64,000 nt of DNA, taken from the NCBI RefSeq assembly GCF_900141745.1, contig NZ_FSRM01000002.1, positions 2,108,001-2,172,000 on the forward strand. Reading direction: 5' to 3'. Origin of the DNA: Paraburkholderia phenazinium. Lineage in GTDB: Bacteria; Pseudomonadota; Gammaproteobacteria; Burkholderiales; Burkholderiaceae. A program made the position numbers and the translations under genes. The notes under the pieces were generated by a model. The model was given only the letters and a program-made list of their open reading frames with translations. It had not been told where the DNA came from and did no database searches. This document shows, piece by piece, positions 25,192-34,154 of the stretch (position 1 is its first letter; each line of letters opens with the position of its first letter).

Positions 25192-26121
25192 ATGCCAGAA
25201 GCCGACCTGAATTTGCTCATTGCGCTCGACGCATTGCTTGCCGATGGCAGCGTGGCCGGTGCTGCGCGTCGGCTGGGATTGAGCGCTTCGGCAATGAGCC
25301 GAACCCTGACCCGGCTTCGAGAGGCGACCGGTGACCCGCTGCTGGTTCGGGCCGGGCGCCAGATGGTTTTGACACCCCATGCAGAGGCACTGCGTCAACG
25401 CACACAGAATGCGGTTCACGAGGCACGTGCTGTACTGGGTCCCGCAACGACGGAGCTTGATTTCTCGACGTTGCAGCGCACCTTTACCATTCGTTCCAAC
25501 GATGGTTTCGTCGAAGCCTTTGGTGCTTCGCTGATCGCCGCGGCGACAGCGGTTGCGCCGCGTGTGTGTTTGCGTTTTGCACCCAAGCTTGAGAAGACGG
25601 CAGCGTACTTGCGAGACGGTTCGGCAGATCTCGAGATCGGTGTGTTGAGCGAAATGGGACCGGAAGTCCGCGTGCAGGCATTGTTCCGCGACCGCTTTAT
25701 AGGCGTTGTCAGGCAAGGCCATCCGCTCGCGATGGAGCCTGAGGTGACGACGCAACGGTACACCGCCTTCGGCCATGTCGTCGCCTCCCGTCACGGCCGC
25801 ACCATCGGACCGGTTGATGAGGCGCTGGCCGCTTTAGGACTGGAACGAACGATTGTCGCCGTCGTTCCGAGTTTTCCCGCCGCGCTCGCGGTGGCGCGAG
25901 CCTCCGACCTGGTCGCGCTGGTGCCTGCTTCCGTTCTGGACAATCAGTCCGCACAGCAGGAATTGCCCGCATCCGCCGGCACTCACGCCTTTGAGCTTCC
26001 CGTGACAACCGGCGAGATTACCGTGTCGCAGATGTGGCATCCGCGCCTGGAGGTGGATCCTGTTCACCGCTGGCTCCGTCAACTGACGCTAACGGTGTGT
26101 CGGGAACGGCTGGGTCAGTGA
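25192..26121 (+). CDS. LysR family transcriptional regulator (SDR neighbour)
   Basis: A 309-residue LysR protein of the NodD/LinR-like type whose HTH begins very early (MPEADLNLLIALDALLADGS, ARRLGLSASAMSRTLTRLRE). The ATG at 25192 has AGGATCAGGC upstream and starts exactly at the conserved motif; the longer frame from 25162 has no ribosome binding site. It is divergent from the SDR gene and followed by a strong hairpin terminator. Confidence 0.87.
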   Translation: MPEADLNLLIALDALLADGSVAGAARRLGLSASAMSRTLTRLREATGDPLLVRAGRQMVLTPHAEALRQRTQNAVHEARAVLGPATTELDFSTLQRTFTIRSNDGFVEAFGASLIAAATAVAPRVCLRFAPKLEKTAAYLRDGSADLEIGVLSEMGPEVRVQALFRDRFIGVVRQGHPLAMEPEVTTQRYTAFGHVVASRHGRTIGPVDEALAALGLERTIVAVVPSFPAALAVARASDLVALVPASVLDNQSAQQELPASAGTHAFELPVTTGEITVSQMWHPRLEVDPVHRWLRQLTLTVCRERLGQ

Positions 26122-26125
26122 AACG

Positions 26126-26151
26126 GGAGCCTCGCGCGGACGCGAGGCTCC
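26126..26151 (+). terminator. Hairpin terminator after the LysR gene
   Basis: A perfect 11-bp stem, GGAGCCTCGCG (26126-26136) and CGCGAGGCTCC (26141-26151), with the 4-base loop CGGA, begins 4 bases after the LysR stop codon. Only a weak T-containing stretch (ATTCATT) follows. It may also serve the convergent PEP mutase-family gene. Confidence 0.65.
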
Positions 26152-26204
26152 ATTCATTGCGTGGGTCGCTCAGTGCAAAAGGTGCTTGACGATCGATCAG
26201 GACG

Positions 26205-27029
26205 CTATGCCGGATCCTTAAACACACTGTTCAACCATCCACCTGAGGGCTCCTTCGACAAGCCGTCGAAGCGACCCTCCGCAAGCGACTGAACGCTGGC
26301 CACGAGGCCGCCCCACGCCGCACGGGCCAGTGCACCCCCCACACTCACACGCCGTACGCCGAGCTTCGCCAGTTCGTCGAGCGTGAACGCAGAGGGTCCG
26401 CCGATCAGCAGATTGACCGGCTTCGGCCTGACCGCGGCGACCACCGCTTCGATCTGCTCGCGCGTCTGGATGCCGGGTGCGTACAGACAATCGGCTCCGG
26501 CTTGCGCATACGCGCGCAAACGCGTAATCGCGTCTTCGAGATCGGGCACGCCGGCAACGAAATTCTCCGCACGTCCGACGAGCAGCGTATCGCCGCCTGT
26601 TTCGTCGATCGCGCGTCGTGCCGCAGCGAGCCGTTCCACGGCCACGTTGACCGGAAGTAACGGCGACTTCGCATCGCCCGTCGAGTCCTCGACAGACAGG
26701 CCGGCGACGCCTGCGTCCACCGCCATCCGGACGCTTTGCGCCACTTCGGCGGGATCGCTGCCAAAGCCGCTTTCGAAGTCGGCGTTCACCGGCAGATCCG
26801 TCGCTTGGACCATCTCGCGCAGGTGAGCGATGACCGCGTCGCGCGAGACTCCGTTGTCGGGCCGGCCGATCGACCACGCGAAGCCCGAACTGGTGGTCGC
26901 GAGTGCCTTGAAGCCCATGGATGCCAGGTAACGGGCGCTGCCTACGTCCCACGGATTCGGCAACACGAAACATCCGTCTTCGTGCAACGCGCGGAATGCC
27001 TGGCGTTTTTCGGAAATGGTGCGGGTCAT
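26205..27029 (-). CDS. Isocitrate lyase / PEP mutase family protein
   Basis: A 274-residue TIM-barrel protein of the PEP mutase/isocitrate lyase superfamily. Landmarks are FVLPNPWDVGSARYLASMGF at the start, NADFESGFGSDPAEVAQSV for the metal-binding region, LSVEDSTGDAKSPLLPV and LLVGRAENFVAGV. Members cleave or form C-C or P-C bonds in 2-hydroxy- or phosphono-acids. The lyase KKCGH-type loop is absent, so it is neither isocitrate nor 2-methylisocitrate lyase. GGAG before the ATG at 27029 decides the start. It stands alone and the substrate is unknown. Confidence 0.82.
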   Translation of the reverse strand: MTRTISEKRQAFRALHEDGCFVLPNPWDVGSARYLASMGFKALATTSSGFAWSIGRPDNGVSRDAVIAHLREMVQATDLPVNADFESGFGSDPAEVAQSVRMAVDAGVAGLSVEDSTGDAKSPLLPVNVAVERLAAARRAIDETGGDTLLVGRAENFVAGVPDLEDAITRLRAYAQAGADCLYAPGIQTREQIEAVVAAVRPKPVNLLIGGPSAFTLDELAKLGVRRVSVGGALARAAWGGLVASVQSLAEGRFDGLSKEPSGGWLNSVFKDPA

Positions 27030-27444
27030 GATCATTCTCCTTTGTGTGGGATGTGGCAGCGCAACCACGGATACCACCAGACGCTTTTTAATCTTGAGAA
27101 GCCTGCAACCTTACTCTTCTTATTAGACGTCCCGCCGTGCGTGATTCCAATCTTTTCATCAGACAATAGGCGGGTGGCTCGCGCCCGGCGTGGTGCAAGC
27201 GAAGCCATCGTCCAGGCACGTCAAGGGTCGACGCGAATATGTTGCGGCGGTCGTCAAGGTGTATCGTGGCGTGATGCGGTCATTTGTAAACGTTCCTGAT
27301 CGTAAGGCGTAAGAATTGCCGGTCACAATACGCCGCTTTGTGTCATGCATTCACATGCACAGGACGCCGATGAAACAGATAAACAGGGCGTGCGCCCTCT
27401 AGAGACACGACGGGCAAAGCCCGCACACCAGCCAGCCAGTGCAG
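27030..27444. other. Intergenic region upstream of the large hybrid kinase
   Basis: 415 bp between divergent genes. It must contain promoters for the PEP mutase-family gene and the hybrid kinase. I see no convincing small gene, RNA or strong dyad. A 65-codon frame overlapping its right end has no recognisable similarity. Confidence 0.5.
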
Positions 27445-30400
27445 ATGGACGCCACACACGGATTCGATGCGGGCAGCAGCCCCCAGCTTCTCTGGGAGGA
27501 TGGCGAGCGCGTGTTCTGCCGGGAGCGGTCTCAGGACGGTAGCGAGAGCGTGCTGGTGGCGCGCACGGCCAGCGAGCATCCATCGCCGGCCAGCCTCGCG
27601 CGTATTGCTCATGAATTTGCGCTGCGGGGTCAACTCGGCAGCGCATGGGCAGTGCGACCCAGGGAACTGCTGCAGGCAGAAGGCCGCGCCGTGCTGGTGC
27701 TCGAGGATCCAGGCGGCGAGCCGCTCGAGCGGTTGACCGGCGCACCCATGGAAATGGAAAGTGTCCTGCGCCTCGCTACGGGAGTCGCGGTGGCGCTGGG
27801 TAAGCTCCACCAGTGCGGCCTCGTCCACAAGGATCTCAAGCCAGCCCATATCCTCGTGAACTGTGTGGACGGGCACGTGCGGCTCACCGGATTCGGCATT
27901 GCCTCGCGGCTGCCGCGTGAGCGGCAACGTCCCGAGCCGCCGGAGACCATTGCCGGCACGCTCGCCTACATGGCACCCGAGCAGACCGGACGGATGAACC
28001 GTTCGATCGACTCGCGCAGCGACCTCTACGCATTCGGCGTCGCGATCTACCAGATGCTCACGGGCACATTGCCGTTCACGGCTCTCGATCCGATGGAATG
28101 GGTGCACTGTCACGTCGCCCGCAAGCCGCTGCCGCCCAGCGCGCGGGTGGGGGCGGTTCCGCCTGGCGTCTCGGCGGTCGTGATGAAGCTGCTCGCGAAG
28201 ACACCCGAAGAGCGTTATCAGACCGCGGCCGGCGTCGAGTGGGATTTGCGGTACTGTCTGGCCGAATGGACGCGCCAGCGTCGCGTCGATGTCTTCCGGC
28301 TGGGCGCGCACGACACGCCCGACCGGCTGCTGATCCCCGAGAAACTCTACGGGCGGGAGCGCGAGGTCGGCACGCTGGTGGCCGCCTTCTACCGCGTCAT
28401 CAGCAGCGGCGCGCCGGAACTGGTGCTGGTTTCCGGCTACTCGGGCATCGGCAAATCCGCGGTCGTCAACGAGTTGCACAAGGTGCTGGTGCCCCCGCGC
28501 GGGCTCTTTGCCTCGGGCAAGTTCGACCAGTACAAGCGCGACATACCCTATTCGACCCTGGTGCAAGCCTTCAGGGGCCTCGTGCGACCGCTGCTCGGCA
28601 AACGCGAGGCGGAACTCGCAAGCTGGCGTGACGCATTGATCGAAGCCCTTGGGCCGAACGCCCGGCTCATGACCGAGCTGATCCCCGAACTGACGCTGAT
28701 CATCGGCGATCCGCCGCCGGTTCCTGAGCTCGATCCACATCAGGCGCAACGCCGCTTTCAGCTCGTTTTCCGGCGCTTCATCGGCGTGTTCGCCACGCAG
28801 GAACATCCGCTGGCGCTGTTTCTCGACGATCTGCAATGGCTCGACGCCGCGACGCTCGATCTGCTGGAAGACCTGCTTACCGGTCCGGATCTGCGCCATC
28901 TGATGTTGATCGGCGCGTATCGCAACAATGAGGTGGACGCCTCGCATCCGCTGATGCGCAAGCTGCAGGCCGTGCGCAACGCGGGCGCAACGTTCGATGA
29001 AGTGGCGTTGGTGCCGCTTGCGCGCGGGCACGTCGAACAGTTGATCGCAGAGGCGCTTCGCGACGTGCCGGAACACGCGGCACCGCTCGCGCAGCTCGTC
29101 CACGAAAGGACCGCCGGCAATCCGTTCTTTGTCATCCAGTTTCTGCACGCACTCGTCGACGAGGGCCTGCTCGGTTTCGATCACGACGCAGCCTGCTGGC
29201 ACTGGGATCTGCCGAACATTCATGGCAAGGGCTATACCGACAATGTCGCCGACCTGATGGTCGCGAAGCTGGCCCGCTTGCCCGTCGAAACGCAGCAGGC
29301 GCTGCAACAGTTTGCCTGTCTCGGCAACACCGCCACGACGGCGATGCTCGCGAACGTTCTTGAGCGTTCGAGGGACGAGATCCGGGCACTGCTGCTGCCG
29401 GCGGTCGAACAGGAGCTCATCGAGCAACTTGAGGAATCCTGCCGGTTTGTCCACGACCGGGTGCAGGAGGCGGCCTACTCGATGATCCCCGAGGCGTTGC
29501 GTGCGCAGGCCCATTTGCGCGTCGGACGTTTGCTTGCTGCGCAGACGCTACCGGAGAAACGGCAAGAGGCGGTCTTCGAAATCGTCAACCAGCTCAACCG
29601 TGGTGCAGCCCTCGTCACGCTGCAGGAAGAGCGCGAGCAACTGGCCGGGCTCAACCTGATTGCCGGCCAGCGTGCGAAGGCGTCGTCAGCCTATGAGTCG
29701 GCGCTCACCTACCTGAGCGCCGGCGCCGAATTCCTGAGGGACGATTGCTGGGTGCGCCGGCACGACCTGATCTTCGCGCTGGAGCTGGAGCGGGCCGAAT
29801 GCGAGTTTTTGACGGGCCGCCTGTCGGCCGCGGAAGAGCGTTTGAGTGTGCTTATTCAGCGTGCCGCGACTGTGCCCGAGCGTGCCAACGTGACATGTTT
29901 GCGCGTCGATCTGTACATGACGCTCGATCAGGCGAGCCGCGCCGTTGCGGTTGCTCTGGACTACCTGGAACATCTGGGCATCGACTGGTCGCCGCATACC
30001 GCGGAAGAGAAAGCGCGTGAGGAATACGAACGAATCTGGTCCCAGCTTGGAGACCGCAAGATCGAGGAGCTCATCGATCTGCGGCTGATGACCGACCCGG
30101 AATCGCTCGCGACCATGGACGTCCTCGTCAAGGTCATGCCCGCCGCACTGTTTACCGATACGAATCTATGGTCGCTGGTCGTCTCCAGGGCCGTCAATCT
30201 GAGCCTTGAGCGCGGCAATTGCGACGGATCCAGCTCCGCCTATGTCCGGCTCGGCATGATGGCCGGAGCGCGTTTTGGCCACTACGAGGTCGGATTTCAA
30301 TTCGGTCAGCTGGGTTACGACCTTGTCGAACGGCGCCGCCTGATGCGTTTCCGTGCAAGAACCTACATGCATTTCGGCAACGTCATCCTGCCGATGGCCA

Positions 30401-32895
30401 AACATTTGCGGGCTGGCCGCGAACTGATGAACCGCGCGTTCGAGGCTGCAAGGAATACGGGTGACCTCGTTTGCGAAGGGTATTGCTACACCCATATGAT
30501 CACCAATCTGCTCATCGCGGGAGATCCACTCGCCGACGTGCAGCGCGAAGCTGAAGCGAGCCTGATGTTCGCGCAAAAAGCGCATTTCGGTTTCGCCACC
30601 GACGTTAGCGCGACGCAGCTTGGACTGGTACGAACGCTGCGAGGCCTGACGCTGGCCTTTGGCTCTTTCAACGATGGGCAGTTCGACGAGATGCGGATCG
30701 AGCGTCACTTCCTCGAAAATCCGGACCTCGTGATTGCGCACAGCTGGTACTGGATCCGCAAGTTGCAGGCGCGCTTTTTTGCCGGCGACTACGCGGCGGC
30801 GGCAGATGCTTCGATGCGGGCGCAACGTCTTTTGTGGACCGCGGCATCGTACCTGGAAGAGGCGGAATATCATTTCTACAGCGCGCTCTCGCTGGCTGCC
30901 TGCTGCGGTCCTGTTGCCAGCCCCGGCCCTGAAGCGCGGGAGTCTCTCGAAGCGATAGCTATTCACGAAAGGCAATTGCAATTGCGGGCGCAGAGTTGCC
31001 CCGAAAACTTCGAGGATCGCGCGGCGCTGGTCGGCGCCGAGATCGCTCGCCTGGAAGGGCGCGACGCCGAGGCGATGCGCCTCTACGAAACGGCGATCCG
31101 CTCGGCACGCGCAAACGGCTTCGTGCAAAACGAAGCGCTTGCCGGCGAACTCGCGTCGCGCTTCTATGCGGCGCGCGGATTCGACAAGATAGCCCGCATG
31201 TATCTGCAGGACGCCCGGCAAGGGTATCGGCGCTGGGGCGCAGATGGCAAGGTGCGGCAGCTCGACGAAATGCACCCATACCTCAGAGAAGGTGACCAGG
31301 CGCTCAGACCCACCAGCACGATCGGGGCGCCGGTCGAACACCTCGATCTCGCGACGGTGATCAAGGTGTCGCAAGCGGTCTCGGGAGAGATCGTTCTCGA
31401 CAAGCTGATCGATACGGTGATGCGTACGGCGATCGAACAGGCCGGCGCCGGACGCGGCTTGCTGATTCTTCCGGACGGCAATGAGCAACGGATCGCCGCA
31501 GAGGTCACGACCGACGGCGATATGCCGCTTGTCGAGCTGCGCGATGTGCCGGTGAGCGCGGCGATGCTGCCCGAGTCGGTTCTGTACCACGTCCTGCGTA
31601 CGCGCGAGAGCGTGATTCTCGACAATGCCGCGAGCGATCCCACATTTGCCACGGACCCGTACATTGTTCAGCACCGCACCCGTTCGATGCTCTGCATGCC
31701 CTTGATGAACCGGGCCAAACTCATCGGCGCGCTGTACCTCGAAAACGATCTGCTTACCCGCGTATTCGCGCCTGCACGGATTGCCGCGCTGAGGCTGCTT
31801 GCCTCGCAGGCCGCGACGTCGCTCGAAAATACCCGCCTGTACCGTGACCTTGCGGAGCGCGAATCGAGGATTCGGCGGCTCGTCGATGCCAACATCATCG
31901 GCATCATCGTCTGGAGAGAGGATGGTGACATCCTCGAGGCGAACGACGCGTTTCTGCGCATGGTGGGATACGAGCGCGACGACCTCGTCTCGGGGCGCGT
32001 GCGCTGGACGGACCTGACGCCGCCGGAATGGCGCGAAAGCGCCGCACTGGCTTTGGAAGAGCTAAGGACAGTGGGGCGCTCACAGCCAACGGAGAAGGAG
32101 TACCTCAGGAAGGACGGCAGCCGTGTGCCCGTCATGATCGGCAGGGTCGCTTTCGAAGCTAGTGGGAAGGAAGGTGTCGCCTTCGTGGTCGATCTGACCG
32201 AGCGCAAGGAAGCAGAGCACCGCTTGCGGGAGTCTTACGAGATGTTGCGCGAACTCACCTCGCGCCGTGAAACGGCACGTGAAGAAGAGCGCAAACATAT
32301 CGCACGGGAAATGCACGACGAGCTCGGGCAATATCTCACCGCGCTGCGCATGCGCGCGTCGACGTTGCGCATGCAGTTCGGCAATGACCACCCGGAGCTG
32401 TTCGACGAAACCCGGGCACTGATTGCGCTGGTGGACAACACCATGGAGGTGGTGCGGGGCGTCATCACGTCGCTGCGTCCGCCGGCTCTCGATGCCGGTA
32501 TCGTGGCGGCGCTCGAGTGGCTGGCTGCCGAGTTCGACCGCAATGGCCGCACGGTATGTCAGCTTCGCGTGCAGGACGAGAACATCGTCATGAGCGAAGA
32601 CCACGCCGTGGTGCTGTTTCGCCTTGTCCAGGAGGCGTTGACGAATGTCGCCCGGCATTCAGCGGCCACCGAAGTGATCATCACGCTCGAACGAACGCCT
32701 GGCGCCTACGTGCTCGAAGTTCGCGACGACGGCCAAGGGTTCGATGCGCAGGCGATCAGAAAAACTTCGTTCGGTCTGGCCGGGATGGAAGAGCGTGTCC
32801 TGATGCTGGGCGGGGAGATCGAAGTGCTCAGTGCGCCGGGCGCCGGCACTGCGATCAAGGTTCGTCTTCCTGATCGTCAGGCGGCGCCGGACTAG
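27445..32895 (+). CDS. Multidomain Ser/Thr kinase-like / AAA ATPase / GAF-PAS sensor histidine kinase
   Basis: An 1816-residue signalling protein. Residues about 20-275 form a protein-kinase-like domain with HKD (128-130) in GLVHKDLKPAHILV, but the DFG aspartate is Gly149 (LTGFGIAS) and no clear glycine loop or VAIK lysine is seen, so kinase activity is doubtful. An AAA/STAND-type ATPase follows: Walker A GYSGIGKS (331-338) and Walker B LALFLDDLQWLD (about 456). After a long helical, TPR-like region come GAF (about 1290-1450), PAS (about 1465-1585), HisKA_3 with phospho-acceptor H1624 in REMHDELGQYL, and a HATPase. No response regulator is adjacent. The ATG at 27445 is chosen; a GTG lies two codons earlier. 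This architecture recurs in Burkholderia. Confidence 0.88.
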   Translation: MDATHGFDAGSSPQLLWEDGERVFCRERSQDGSESVLVARTASEHPSPASLARIAHEFALRGQLGSAWAVRPRELLQAEGRAVLVLEDPGGEPLERLTGAPMEMESVLRLATGVAVALGKLHQCGLVHKDLKPAHILVNCVDGHVRLTGFGIASRLPRERQRPEPPETIAGTLAYMAPEQTGRMNRSIDSRSDLYAFGVAIYQMLTGTLPFTALDPMEWVHCHVARKPLPPSARVGAVPPGVSAVVMKLLAKTPEERYQTAAGVEWDLRYCLAEWTRQRRVDVFRLGAHDTPDRLLIPEKLYGREREVGTLVAAFYRVISSGAPELVLVSGYSGIGKSAVVNELHKVLVPPRGLFASGKFDQYKRDIPYSTLVQAFRGLVRPLLGKREAELASWRDALIEALGPNARLMTELIPELTLIIGDPPPVPELDPHQAQRRFQLVFRRFIGVFATQEHPLALFLDDLQWLDAATLDLLEDLLTGPDLRHLMLIGAYRNNEVDASHPLMRKLQAVRNAGATFDEVALVPLARGHVEQLIAEALRDVPEHAAPLAQLVHERTAGNPFFVIQFLHALVDEGLLGFDHDAACWHWDLPNIHGKGYTDNVADLMVAKLARLPVETQQALQQFACLGNTATTAMLANVLERSRDEIRALLLPAVEQELIEQLEESCRFVHDRVQEAAYSMIPEALRAQAHLRVGRLLAAQTLPEKRQEAVFEIVNQLNRGAALVTLQEEREQLAGLNLIAGQRAKASSAYESALTYLSAGAEFLRDDCWVRRHDLIFALELERAECEFLTGRLSAAEERLSVLIQRAATVPERANVTCLRVDLYMTLDQASRAVAVALDYLEHLGIDWSPHTAEEKAREEYERIWSQLGDRKIEELIDLRLMTDPESLATMDVLVKVMPAALFTDTNLWSLVVSRAVNLSLERGNCDGSSSAYVRLGMMAGARFGHYEVGFQFGQLGYDLVERRRLMRFRARTYMHFGNVILPMAKHLRAGRELMNRAFEAARNTGDLVCEGYCYTHMITNLLIAGDPLADVQREAEASLMFAQKAHFGFATDVSATQLGLVRTLRGLTLAFGSFNDGQFDEMRIERHFLENPDLVIAHSWYWIRKLQARFFAGDYAAAADASMRAQRLLWTAASYLEEAEYHFYSALSLAACCGPVASPGPEARESLEAIAIHERQLQLRAQSCPENFEDRAALVGAEIARLEGRDAEAMRLYETAIRSARANGFVQNEALAGELASRFYAARGFDKIARMYLQDARQGYRRWGADGKVRQLDEMHPYLREGDQALRPTSTIGAPVEHLDLATVIKVSQAVSGEIVLDKLIDTVMRTAIEQAGAGRGLLILPDGNEQRIAAEVTTDGDMPLVELRDVPVSAAMLPESVLYHVLRTRESVILDNAASDPTFATDPYIVQHRTRSMLCMPLMNRAKLIGALYLENDLLTRVFAPARIAALRLLASQAATSLENTRLYRDLAERESRIRRLVDANIIGIIVWREDGDILEANDAFLRMVGYERDDLVSGRVRWTDLTPPEWRESAALALEELRTVGRSQPTEKEYLRKDGSRVPVMIGRVAFEASGKEGVAFVVDLTERKEAEHRLRESYEMLRELTSRRETAREEERKHIAREMHDELGQYLTALRMRASTLRMQFGNDHPELFDETRALIALVDNTMEVVRGVITSLRPPALDAGIVAALEWLAAEFDRNGRTVCQLRVQDENIVMSEDHAVVLFRLVQEALTNVARHSAATEVIITLERTPGAYVLEVRDDGQGFDAQAIRKTSFGLAGMEERVLMLGGEIEVLSAPGAGTAIKVRLPDRQAAPD

Positions 32896-33737
32896 TCGGG
32901 CTGGACCCGGCCGTGCGCTTCACGGCGTGCGTGATGCCGGTATCGCGTCAAAGGAGTGGCCGGCAGGCACCAGCTTTGGCTGCGCAAACGCAGCCCGTGC
33001 ATCGACAGCAGACGCGGAAGTCCCGCCGGGCCGACCGTATGCATGGCGCCCACGACGATCAGTCGCGACCTGCGATCCGCCGCCATCCGGACAATCGAGG
33101 GCACCCAGTTCCTGTTGCGTTGATTGATCAGGATATCGAACATGGCCGGCCAGCGCCGGCGGCGTTCCGTGAGCGCAGCATCGAAACGGATGGTATTTCC
33201 GTGAGTCCAGGCGCGCACCATCGTGGACAGCTCTGCAACACCGAGATCGCCGTTCACGAAATATTCCAGCATGGAGGTCTGCTCGGCAATCGGCGCCGAC
33301 GTCAGGGCGATGGTTTGGGCCTCGACCGTTTCGAGCGCCCCACGGTGTTTTGCATCGTGGACGGCGCGATCCCAGAGAAGCCGGTCGACGCCGCGCTCCA
33401 TCACATAGCCGCTCCTGGCCGCCTCGTTCAGGTGAAGGATCAGCGCCGCGGCGCCGGGTTTGAAGCGCGGCAGATTCTGCCCGGGAAGTCCGAGCCGCAA
33501 CCAGTGCGAATGCGCTTTCGCATACGTAAGCGGTGTCACGCAATCCTTGAGCGTGGTGCCGGGCGGCAGCAATAGGGGCGCCGAGTCGGGCGGTTCCGAC
33601 AGGTCTGCTTCCAGCACGAGGTGACTGGCGGTGCTAAACACCTCCAGAACATGGCGCGGCAAGCGAAACGGCTCGAGGTTGGTGACGTGAACCGAACCCA
33701 GAATATGAGTCTCGGAGCCTTCAATCTTCCATAGCAT
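32892..33737 (-). CDS. TraB/GumN family protein
   Basis: A 281-residue protein of the TraB/GumN (PF01963) type, a fold linked to metalloprotease-like activity. Signature stretches are MLWKIEGSETHILGSVHVTN at the N-terminus, INQRNRNWVPSIVRMAADR, and VVGAMHTVGPAGLPRLL near the end, where the conserved GxxH is GAMH. No signal peptide is evident, unlike many family members. I chose the ATG at 33737, preceded by AAGGGA; the frame opens at 33773. It converges with the large kinase gene, and the two overlap by 4 bp at their stops. Confidence 0.78.
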   Translation of the reverse strand: MLWKIEGSETHILGSVHVTNLEPFRLPRHVLEVFSTASHLVLEADLSEPPDSAPLLLPPGTTLKDCVTPLTYAKAHSHWLRLGLPGQNLPRFKPGAAALILHLNEAARSGYVMERGVDRLLWDRAVHDAKHRGALETVEAQTIALTSAPIAEQTSMLEYFVNGDLGVAELSTMVRAWTHGNTIRFDAALTERRRRWPAMFDILINQRNRNWVPSIVRMAADRRSRLIVVGAMHTVGPAGLPRLLSMHGLRLRSQSWCLPATPLTRYRHHARREAHGRVQPD

Positions 33738-34154
33738 TGCGATATCCCTTACGGCGGGCGGCCGGGCTTCCATGAAACCCGGCGATTCTCATTCTGATGC
33801 TCAGATTCTAATGCGAAACAAGTCGCCTGGCCGCCGCTCGTAACTGGCCGCTGCGGGACACTCGACGGCGCCTGGCGAATACCCGGCGCAGCGTATTTTC
33901 TCAGGTTTCCGGTTCGCGAGACCTACAAAAAATTCAGCCAATCCCTACTGAGGAACTGCTTCAGAAGTCGCGCCCGTCTGCCGTAACTTAAAGAGACGTG
34001 GGTGCCTTTTGGGCGGATCCGCGGCGGGTGACGTGGCCGCCTTAGAAGTGGCCGATCCATCGCGTTGGCGTGACCCGTTCGGATGACTGTATGCAGCCCT
34101 TCTGTGCATCGGACTGGCGATCGCGCCGAACGACTTACCGGGGACCAGAGTTCG
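33738..34154. other. Intergenic region between TraB/GumN-type and diguanylate cyclase genes
   Basis: 417 bp of divergent intergenic DNA. It presumably carries both promoters. No strong inverted repeat, RNA gene or gene-like short frame is apparent. Confidence 0.5.

Noticed and set aside
27343..29514. A 723-codon minus-strand frame opposite the large kinase gene.
   Set aside because: It overlaps a clear multidomain protein on the plus strand. Its protein is rich in His, Arg and Gln without any domain, as expected for an antisense shadow in GC-rich DNA. The other very long overlapping frames (30166-31674, 46871-48736, 42865-44871, 7604-8656) were rejected for the same reason.
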